Below, piece after piece: positions 13,299 to 23,100 of a stretch of DNA of 64,000 bases (the stretch's first letter is position 1; the number at the start of each line of letters is the position of its first letter). The position numbers and the translations under genes were made by a program. Under the pieces are notes generated by a model, which saw nothing but the letters and a program-made list of their open reading frames with translations, made no database searches and was not told where the DNA came from. Source of the stretch: Nematostella vectensis (Eukaryota > Cnidaria > Anthozoa > Actiniaria > Edwardsiidae); contig NC_064043.1 in NCBI RefSeq assembly GCF_932526225.1, forward strand, positions 5,449,501 to 5,513,500, in the 5' to 3' direction.

Positions 13299-14598
13299 GG
13301 TGTTCTATAATACTTTAGTAATCTGTAAAGCGGTATTTAGTAGCCATTACACGGCCAAGATGGTCAGGAATGAACGCATAGAAGTGCGAACACGCTGTCG
13401 GTTTGAGAGCGCGACGGCATACACACTTGGGTGTCTTAACAAGCTGTCACGCTTTTACGCCTGACTTGACTTGACTGTTCACTGGATTTACGACTTTTCC
13501 TGTGCGAGCTCGCTATTTCTCATCAGAAATACCAAAACCAGCCCAATACTCCCTGTACTATGCAAATATCTCATGATTTGATTAAAATAAAGGAATTATT
13601 CTGAGATATTTGGGTAAGTTATTTGAGACACCCTAGATTGGCCCGATAACTTACCGCACGCCAGCGTTCCATGATTGGACACGAATGAAACCCCGGACAT
13701 AGTGATTATTCTAACACTTCTGGGGCAAACAATAGCTCGACATAGGAGAGGGAAAAAAACAAACCTAGGACAAGATGTATGTCAATAATGTACAATTGAA
13801 GAGTCACCATATACTTGGCTTTACAATAGGTTGATGTGAAACAAGATACACAACATTGGGAATATTTTGAGCGCAATTTTTATCTGCGCGTAAATATCGT
13901 TTGTCAAACATCGCCTGAATAAGACTTCCCCCTTACAAGATCACCAAGATATAGCAAGCATGAAATGTGTTATCAGCTTAAGTATTCAATCCATGTAATG
14001 CAAGGGTTTTGTCTCGACACGAGAAATTATGTAAAATAGAATTGCGGCTAATGCTCGTCGTCGTCTGTGTTAAAAAATAAATAAACATTCTGGATGTTGA
14101 TGTATTTGATGGCTTAAACCCTGTTAAAATAATATATGATCTGTGTTTGAGGACCCATGTCTGATATCCCTTGCATTCTTGTCGAGATATAAATACCCCC
14201 CATACCAGATGCGTTGTGCCCTGTTGCGCTATTTATAAACAGCTTCCGGTACACCAGGAACATCGACTATTTCCTTTTCCGTTGAACAGCGTGGGATGTT
14301 GTTCTTGTAGTATAAGCGAGAAAAACAACACTGAGCAATGCTTTGGATAAAAAGAGAATTCATTAAATGTCTTAGGCAATGGTGGGGGGTGGGGGATGAA
14401 GCAAACAGTTGAGAAAAACGAGCGACCCAATTGGGCCGACAACAATTTCTAGCGAGGGAAAATGTCGAAATGCTAACCATATGAGCCACAACCTCGTCTA
14501 TAGGGTCTCTTGGGTAATTTCGATTATGGAGTGTTGCTGAAAATTACCCAGAAGACCCAGGGGAGTGGGAGGGTGAGTCAAGAAAATAACCGATTTTA
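13299..14598. promoter_or_regulatory. 5' flank of the ANKRD50-like gene; no defined promoter motif
   Basis: This should contain the minus-strand promoter. No TATA box sits at a convincing distance; the first 200 bp are richer in CpG than the introns. A roughly 34-bp segment at 13653-13686 (GCGTTCCATGATTGGACACG core) recurs at 19712-19745. No gene is seen in the remainder. Confidence 0.3.
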
Positions 14599-14664
14599 AA
14601 CTCATCGTCTGATAAGTTTGGGGTCAGGTATCGGATAGCTTGGTAACCGCCTCCGGGCCACAGC

Positions 14665-14702
<38 letters not shown>

Positions 14703-15040
14703 GGGATACCTGTCACACCTTTCGGTGGAATATACTTACCCAATAGATACGCTCCACGTAACAAAGTGGTGGGAGGGGCAAAATATCCCCGAATCCCGTG
14801 CTGAGTCATGAATTTGCAGGGACTCAAAAGAGAGTGCAAACGTGCCACGGCTTGAATGGAAATGGGCCCAGGCGCGCGCGGTCATCCTCGATGTTAACTT
14901 ATGCTAAATTATGCTAATGTAGCATACATTTAAACTCATCGTCTGATAAGTTTGGGGTCAGGTATCGGATAGCTTGGTGACCTCCTAACCAAGCGCACCC
15001 GAGGAGCCGGGCCTCCGGGCCACAGCTCCCCGCCCAAACT
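14599..15040. repeat. Direct duplication of about 50 bp around a C35 tract
   Basis: The segment beginning AAACTCATCGTCTGATAAG at 14599 recurs nearly identically at 14933. Both copies are followed by GCCTCCGGGCCACAGCTCCCC. After the first copy this runs into 35 consecutive C (14666-14700) and five G. The homopolymer is a likely assembly weak point. Confidence 0.8.
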
Positions 15041-15660
15041 GGTGCTTGAAAGGAGGGACTGAGGACCGGAAAATGGTTCCTCCTGACCCCAAACACTGAC
15101 AAGCACCACTGTAGAACAAGCACTTGAAGACAAAAGGTCGGGTCACCACAGGGAGCCCGGCGGAGTAAAAGCTATGTAGCCAGCAGGTATTCCTATCAAC
15201 CAGGGACGCAAACCTGCCCTGTTGCCAACAGGCAGGCCCCACCCATCCGGTTTACCATCACCATACATTCCGTACGCCTGCTTGAGAAAAACTTATTCGC
15301 CTCGCCGTCATGGAAGAACAAGGCGTAAACACTATGCATGACCATTGGCCTGACAGCACGCTTCTACCAGAGCCTAGGTAAACAGCTGTCCCACGGACTA
15401 AATCGTTCCAAACCTGGTAATGAGCCGCTCTGTATCCTGGCACTGAATGTACCCGAACACGCCAAGTTGGGATTAGCAGACATAGCCCCTTGCTTACCAG
15501 CCCGCGATGCCCGATCACCAACTGGTGAAATTTTCAGAAATAATAATAGCTTAAAGTGCAGGCACATGCCTCATAGGGTAGCTCATGCGTGTACTCTGAA
15601 TGTTTTATAACCATTATACCATTACAGAAAGAGTTCGATATCCGTGTAGCCGCCTATTAC

Positions 15661-15870
15661 ACTGCCTACTAGCCAATCTGTAGGCTTTGATAGTTTTTCC
15701 GGCACGAAAACCCCGAAAACACGAAGTTCGCTAGCCTACCTGTAGGCTTTGATAGTTTTTCCGGCACGAAAACCCCGAAAACACGAAGTTCGCATACCAC
15801 GGCCGCCATCTTGGATAACGCGCTCCGCAGGGGGAGGTGGAGAAAGCCTACAGGTAGGCTAACTGCCTAC
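15661..15870. mobile_element. Short inverted-repeat transposon with 9-bp target duplications
   Basis: Element 15670-15861 (192 bp) is flanked by identical 9-bp direct repeats ACTGCCTAC (15661-15669 and 15862-15870). Termini: TAGCCAATCTGTAGGCTTT on the left, and the inverse of TAGCCTACCTGTAGGCTTT on the right (17 of 19 match). The left 59 bp is tandemly duplicated inside, so a second, better-matching left end starts near 15731. The interior contains GCCGCCATCTTGGATAA. A 9-bp duplication suggests a Mutator-type or related transposase; that class call is inference. Confidence 0.75.
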
Positions 15871-16835
15871 CACCCAAATGCACGAAGCGTTGCGTAATAT
15901 GGGCAACTTACGTCGCAAGAGGGCTTCAACGTCCCCGCCGTGCCCCTTACCTCATAGGGGAAGAGCACCTTTGAGGCTGGGATTCTCCTGGGGTGATTCA
16001 GCTGGTAATCAACCGTCATTCTCCACGTGACGCAAGTCTCGAGGACCAATTGTTCACTCAGACTTCACTCTCAATTCATCTCTCTGTCCCTATTAGCAGT
16101 GCCTATTAGCAGTCCCATTAACGCCCCTCTTGTTCCCTAAAGCTCTCCCTGGCGGGAGAGAAACCGCGATTGTGCTTGCCAGTGCGGCACAGCATGACCT
16201 TATTTAGCCCTTCGCCGTGGCAAGTTAAGCGCCAAACCAAAGTACTCATAGGGTCTTGCTTATCCACCGACGATAGTAGGAGTAGTGGGCATCGCTTGCC
16301 CGTTCGCGATGGAATGGGAGTCGGGTCTCGATTGCACCCCCGCGATATAATGGACTGAAGTCCTCGATTTACCGCCCACGGTAGTATTGGGACGAGGCGT
16401 TAGGTCCACCCGTAAGCAAGCCCTAACCGGGTGAGTTCACGCAAGCCGAGATATATGTTTGGTTCACTTTGCCCCCCCCCCTCCCCCAACTCGATTCATA
16501 CGTGACTTTACCACAGGGATCTTTATGTCCGGGCCTTGTTGCAACCATCCCACCCCCCCCCCCTCCCCCCCCTTACCACCGGCTCCAAGTCCAAGCCAGC
16601 AAGCTCTATCTAAGAGTTAGGCTATGGGGGTGCACGTAAGTTTTTAGGGAACAGAATACGTCAGAAACTCTACGTAGCTTGGCGGGCCGACATCGTATTT
16701 GCCACAGGTATCCCATACGCTCATCCGCGACTGTGTTAAATGAATTGGTATGCCAGCTCTCGATAGATAGGTAGCCTTACCTCACAACACCGGAAGGGTG
16801 AGATACCGCAGTGTTCCCCTGCGGCGGAACGTGGA

Positions 16836-16922
16836 GACTATTCACGCTGAATACATTAGAGCAGAGTATATAAGATTACTGAATATGAATAAATTATCGA
16901 ATTGCTCAACTGCAGCGAGGTG
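16836..16922. repeat. 85-bp dispersed repeat, copy 1
   Basis: Near-identical to 19524-19610. Contains GAGTATATAAGATTACTG (TATA-like) and GAATAAATTATC. Flanks of the two copies are unrelated. Confidence 0.8.
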
Positions 16923-17507
16923 AACGGTAAATGCTTAGTCTGCTCTAAATTTATATCGTTGTTGTACCGTTTTGATTAATTTTGTTTTAACTCGTCTACC
17001 ATTATCATTTTCTTGTTTTATAAATACTGTTTCATTTAGATGGCTGAAGTCTAATATCTAGTAGCAGTAGCTGATGTTAATGTTGTTCCGGGCGGGGAGC
17101 CGGTAGCCCATGTGCTCGGACAGGAGAAGAAACAAGACCACCCGCAAGGCGGCCAAAGGCCTAGGTCGTAAGAATAACCGAAGGATTTGGAGGTGATATA
17201 AGTTGGTTTCTCTTTTCTGCGTTTGTGTTTTTAGAAATTTTCAAACACTGTTATCTTATTATGGACTCAGTCGCCGTGCGTACTTAATCGTGCCTCCTTC
17301 GATATTAATTTTCTCCTGTAAACGTTTTATATGACGAGCATCAATATTTCTTTCTTTTTGTGTCTGAGGGCTAGTTTAGTTGTCGTATTATACTTTATTA
17401 TTAGACCAAGTGCACGGGAACCATGGACGACAGCTCGTGTTGCAAGCCTTTGTGAACACATCAATGTGGAGACAAGAATTTTGCTACGTAAATCTATGTA
17501 TTGTATG

Positions 17508-18770
17508 GCAGGCGGCGACGAGAGTTCGTCACGCGAGTCTATGTACAGGCGGGGACGAGAGTTCGTCACGCGAGGCTATGCACAGGCGGGGACGAGAGTT
17601 CGTCACGCGAGGCTATGTACAGGCGGGGACGAGAGTCCGTCACGCGAGTCTTTGTACAGGCGGGGACGAGAGTTCGTCACGCGAGATTATGTACAGGCGG
17701 CGACGAGAGTTCGTCACGCGAGTCTATGTACAGGCGGGGACGAGAGTTCGTCACGCGAGTCTATGTACAGGTGTGAACACATCAATGTGGAGACAAGAAT
17801 TTTGCTACGTAAATCTATGTATTGTATGGCAGGGACGAGAGTTCGTCACGTAAGCCTATGTACAGGCTGGACAAGAGTTCATCACGCGAGATTATGTACA
17901 GGCGGCGACGAGAGTTCGTCACGCGAGTCTATGTACAGGCGGGGACGAGAGTTCGTCACGCGAGTCTATGTACAGGTGGGGCGAGAGTTCGTCACGCAAG
18001 TTTATGTACAGGCGGGGACGAGAGTTCGTCACGCGAGTCTATGTACAGGCGGGGACGAGAGTTCGTCACGCGAGTCTATGTACAGGCGGGGACGAGAGTT
18101 CGTCACGCGAGTCTATGTACAGGCGGGGACGAGAGTTCGTCACGCGAGGCTAAGTACAGGCGGGGACGAGAGTTCGTCACGCGAGGCTAAGTACAGGCGG
18201 GGACGAGAGTTCGTAACGCGAGTCTATGTACAAGTGGGGACGAGAGTTCGTCACGCGAGTCTATGCACAGGCGCGGACGAGAGTTCGTCATGCGAGGCTA
18301 TGTACAGGCGGGGACGAGAGTTCGTCACGCGAGTCTATCTACAGGCGGGGACGAGAGTTCGTCACGCGAGGCTATGTACAGGCGGGGACGAGAGTTCGTC
18401 ACGTAAGCCTATGTACAGGCTGGACAAGAGTTCATCACGCGAGATTATGTACAGGCGGCGACGAGAGTTCGTCACGCAAGACTATGTATAGTATGATGGG
18501 GGCGAGAGTTCGTCACGCAAGTTTATATATAATGATGCAGAGGCATAGTGTCATCGGAACAAAAGTTTGTCACGCGAGTCTTACGGTGTAGTACGGCGGA
18601 GTACGGCGGAACAAGAGTTTGTAATGTGAATTACGTGTAACGAGTTGAGGATTCATAACTATTAAAGCGGAACGAGGGATCGTCGGGAAATTTAATTATT
18701 TTATATGCATCAAAGCCGGCGCAAGAGTTTGTCATGTGAATTTATGAAGACTGGTATACCAGGGCGGGGA
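17508..18770. repeat. 37-bp minisatellite, about 27 units plus decayed tail
   Basis: The unit contains GGGGACGAGAGTTCGTCACG followed by CGAGTCTATGTACAGGC. Units are well conserved at 17510-18490 and decay to about 18770. A 59-bp non-unit segment (AACACATCAATGTGGAGACA...) occurs at 17454-17512 and again at 17773-17831, so a block of several units was duplicated as a higher-order repeat. The unit lacks stops in all three forward frames, so a 386-codon frame (17331-18491) runs through it, cycling the same peptide every 37 residues. I regard that frame as an artefact. Confidence 0.85.
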
Positions 18771-20185
18771 CAAGTGTGTGTCAAGCAGATTCTTTGTATG
18801 AAGCATGTAACCGACCAACATGGGGATGGGACAGGACAGGAGCAGAACTTAATGCAAGCTTTTTCATGTACGGGAAAATGAGAATCCGTACTGAGCTCCT
18901 TCTCAGCTGCGATGGAAGCCATAGGGATCCCATGTTTGTGCGAAAGTAATATCATTATGTGCAACTCGACGCTGACCAGTTGATTGCTTTTTTGACGAAT
19001 TAAGAGCCAGTAAGGCAAAGGGCGGCAAGGTGTCATAAAAAGTTTTAAGGAGCAGATTACACCCAAAGCAATAAGGCTAACACGAATTGAGTGGAATTGA
19101 TAATACATGGCATGTAATCAACATAATTAAGCATGAGCTCAAGCCTTATTATCTCGTTTTAGTCTATGTCTATGTACTCGTGTACTACCTCCAGGTCTCA
19201 GAGGGGGGCGACAGTTTTGAAACAGGCTACCTTAACAGCCCCTCAGTTGTACTGGGTCAAAACTGTCCTCCTCTGTGGGTCCGTACGGGGTTTCACAGGT
19301 AGTGAGGTATTGTTCTTTCTTTGTTTATTCCGCTTTAGAAGAGGTTGTAGTTTTTTTGGAGAAGGATACTGTTTTTGATATGGCGAATAAGACTAGTTTG
19401 GGAAGTAGGGAACCAATCGACATGTGTTAAGTCAGTGGGAGTGGACATAGTGGACGGTTGCCGGGAGCCAAATTTATCCCCAATCTTAATACGATGCGAC
19501 AATGGATACATTGTAGAATAGGTTACTATTCACGCTGAATTCATTATAGCAGAGTATATAAGATTACTGAATATGAATAAATTATCGAATTGCTCAACTG
19601 CAGGGAGGTAATAGGTTAAATGGTGGTTGATACTGGATATGCTTGGCGAGACGTGACTAAGGCCAGCACGCTGTTTACCCGCCCACCCACCCGTGTTCTA
19701 TGCCTGTTCTAACCGCACGTCAGCGTTCCATGATTGGACACGAATCAATACTATCCATAAATATATTTATAGACATTTTCATGTGATTTTTGCGTGCCAG
19801 AATGTTTTTTTTTTTGGCTTTGGTCTAACCCCCCCCCTCCCCTTGTCTGCCTGTCTTTGCATGACATTTCTTTCCGGTTTTTCTGAGAATAATAAAATCC
19901 GTTGCATTATGTTGACATACCGGCGTTAACGGAGGTGACCTCTCAGAAAACTAAAAGCATATAAACCGAGCGATTCAAAAGAGGAATCGCAATGAATAAA
20001 TCGCAAATAGATTGTTTATTTTTAAGGAGGATGCATGAGTCAAACTCAGATAACAGTGGGATAAAATTGTTATAAATTAGATCAAGTGCGTAAATTGCGT
20101 GACGCAACCTTTACAGCGTGGCATCTGGGACTCTCCCGACATCCATGAAGCAAAACGAAAGCAGTCTGCCGAAGTCAAGCAGAAA
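18771..20185. other. Intergenic, 5' flank of the DSTYK-like gene
   Basis: No convincing gene. It holds the second copies of the 85-bp repeat (19524-19610) and of the 34-bp segment (19712-19745). From 20117 an open frame continuous with DSTYK begins right after an acceptor-like CCTTTACAG, so an upstream non-coding or short coding exon may lie in this interval. Confidence 0.4.
19524..19610. repeat. 85-bp dispersed repeat, copy 2
   Basis: Partner of 16836-16922, same orientation, with the TATATAAG and AATAAATT words conserved. The rest of the 2.7-kb span shows no reverse transcriptase or gag, so a retrotransposon LTR pair is not supported. Confidence 0.8.
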
Positions 20186-23100
20186 ATGCCGTCCCTCGAA
20201 GAAGTGTTCAAAGAGTTTCGCAGGAACAGATCCAGCCTACAACAGATCCACGAAGACACTTTAAAATGTTTTCAAAGTATAGAGAAGAGTCTAGCAGACA
20301 AGAAACACGAAGAACTGGTCCAAGAAATGACAACAACATTGGCGTCTCAACAGCAGGTTGACGGAAGCGATATAAATCTCGAGAATATTCAGCTCGTTAC
20401 GGGAGGGGAATCCATCGCTACTAACCTGTCGGAGAGTCTTTATACCGAGGCTGAACGCAGCAAAGTTTCTAAGTTCCTTACGCAAACGCCAGCTCTCATA
20501 GTCACCGGTCAAACCAACTGCGGTAAGAGCTCAATCATCAATGAGTTCTTAGGTGCTAGGGTTGTTCCAACAAAGGCTCAACCGTGTACCGCTCGTATCG
20601 TTCGTATGACTTACTCAGAGACTCCCTACGTCCGTTTGGTGAAACGCGATGGAACCGAGCTTGAAAGGAGAGAATTAAAAAGCAATAAGATTCCTCGGGA
20701 ATTCATAGAGCTCAACATTGACGACCGAGATGATGAAAAACGCGTGAATGCTACGGTGGAAGCAGGACTGTGCGTTGATTTCCTGAAAGCTGGGATCGAC
20801 GTGATTGATTCTCCTGGAACCAGCGAAAACGATGTCTTGGATGAGCTCGTTCGCAATCAGATGAAAAGCATTTTGCCGTTCGTCATTTACGTCGTTGATG
20901 GGCATAATTTGCTGTCTTCTTCGGTGAGTAATTCAAAAGAATTTGTCGCTGAAGTGAAACCGGAAATACTATTTTCAGAAAAGTCTTCCAAGTGGGTTGA
21001 GCGTGCGCATGCGCCTTCTACACCGACGACAATCGATCTTCTACGGTTCAGTCCAATTCAAGTTGTTATTTTGCAAACAAAACAAGTAAAATGCTAGCAA
21101 AGCTTTTTATTCTCTTTCTTGTATTACTTGCCGATTCGCGTCTCTGAGTTTTCGAGTTGTTTGTTTGAATTTGTGCTGAAAGAGCGTATAGTAAAACTGC
21201 AACTTTTAAGTCCTAGAAACATAAGGCAAAGGTTCTGGGTCTCTGGTCGCAGGGTAATAAGAAAAAAGCCTCTGTTCGAAGGACAAAATAGGAGAGTATT
21301 GATTTCCACAAATTAATTTTTCACAATTCTTTCCAATCAACTAAACTAAATATCAAACAAAACTCGTACAAACACATGGCCCCCGCTTCTTCATCGAAAT
21401 TTGACATGCTAGCAAAAAGCTTTTCGATCATTTACGATACCATTAGTAATAAAAACAGTTCTAGTTACTGGTCCATTAGTAATGCCACGTTAGTGTAGCG
21501 GTGCGAACACTTGTCTATGACCGCGGCGTACCGGGTTCTAATCCCACTGAGAGCGCGAATTTTTTTTTTTTACTTTTCATTTTACTTTATAATAATAATA
21601 ATAATAATTAATTATAATGTTCATGGTGTGTCATGACAACGAAAAAAAGGTATAAGGACAGTTTCATGTACTCTAAGCATCTTGGATGTGTTCATGCTTT
21701 GTTCGGTACATCCTGTGTATCTTTTATGCACACAAGAAAATAACTAGGAAAATACATTTGCATTCACGAGTTGGCTCACAGAGCCTTTGATTACAAAACG
21801 CTTTTATTCTTCTAAATTAGTAGAGAGATCAAAGAACTTCTATTCTGTTGTAATAGTATTTTACAGTGCTTCATTCCCACCAAAAAAGTTGGTATTTTTC
21901 TTAACTCTAATTTACCTAAAGAACTGGTTTATGTAAAGCGTTAAATTCACTGCACCGTTAACTTTAAAACTACGCGAACAAAAGTTTGACTCACCTTCAA
22001 ATAAGCTTGTATTTTTCCGCTGGTGATAACGCCAACTACATAATTACTACAGTACACGTGAGTATGATGTAGTAATGATATTTTTTTAATTCGCCTTCGT
22101 GTATTTTAAACAGGCTTTCGATGCAAACTGTCCGGAATTGGGTACCGTCCGTAATTAGGGCGACACACTATGCACTCTTTTTGTTTGATAAGAACCTCTT
22201 TAAAATAAACTTCCAGCCTGAAGTTTAACTGAAATTAAAAGTTCTTGTATATATAATTAAAAGAGAAAAAAAGGGTATAAAATACAAAGCGGGTTGTGCA
22301 ATCGAAGCATGAAACAAAATGTACTCTTTGCTAAAATTTACATAACAGTATATTTGATAAAATCATCAAATTTGTATTAAATCAAAAGAGCGTTTGCAAT
22401 TATCTTTTTTAACCTAATGTGTATTCCAGGAAAAATCCCCTCCCCCAGTGAGAATATTGATTTAAACGCCACCCAACAATCTCGGAATTTCAACCTCATG
22501 GTAGTGATCAATGTAAGGTCTGGATATCGGCACTAGAAAACTTTCCACCCTACCCCCGCCCCCCTCCCCCCCCCCCCCCCCCCCCCCGGTAAGGGTTCTG
22601 TCATGTAATTTAATTATTCGACTTCACTTGCTGTAGGACATTAAGAGACTCAATAGCCTTAGGGACGAGAACCCGGACATGGAGGTGTTTTTCGTGGTCA
22701 GTAAAATAGAGCCAGCAAAAACGGATTCATCAGATGAAGAAAGTGACGATGACGATAACGACGAATCCGTCAAACAAGCGGAGCCTGTCCAGGAAAGCAA
22801 AAAACGCAAGGTTTACGACAAGCTGGTCAAGAAAGGTTTTATAATCCCTTGCGAAGGGGGGAGGGATGCACATCCTAATTTCCACGGTCTATCCGCATGG
22901 AGGATAGGAGAATTCAACAAGAGGATGAAAATGAATCCTGCTTGGGACGACTCCGAAGGTTTGTTTAAGGAGTACATGGATGCCTTTCACCGCCTGCACA
23001 CGTGTCTTCACGACTTCACCAAGTCAAGTCTGACTGCGTGTGTGGAGAACACTTGCAATACCTTAACTTCTGTGTTATCAAGGTGCCTTAGCTTTTTCAT

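Larger units (their letters stand above)
15041..17250. other. GC-rich non-coding island, unexplained
   Basis: This stretch is clearly more G+C- and CpG-rich than the surrounding introns, with several C-runs (about 16470 and 16550-16572). It has no long open frame that looks like protein. It contains a short transposon at 15670-15861 and, at 16836-16922, an 85-bp segment repeated at 19524-19610. It may be a divergent structural RNA locus, an old mobile element or satellite. I cannot assign it. Confidence 0.5.

Noticed and set aside
16200-16300. Definite LSU rRNA gene fragment
   Set aside because: Only scattered words match, with gaps; no continuous conserved block such as the GGTAGC-AAAT region is present.
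17331-18491. 386-codon open frame
   Set aside because: It follows a 37-bp minisatellite through all three phases; the peptide is the same 37-residue cycle repeated.
16836-19610. LTR retrotransposon bounded by the 85-bp repeats
   Set aside because: Repeats are too short, no TG...CA ends, and no gag or pol between them.
20099-20185. Start of DSTYK at 20099
   Set aside because: That codon is GTG, and an acceptor-like CCTTTACAG ends at 20116; the first in-frame ATG is 20186.
21484-21556. Functional tRNA gene
   Set aside because: Acceptor and anticodon stems do not pair.
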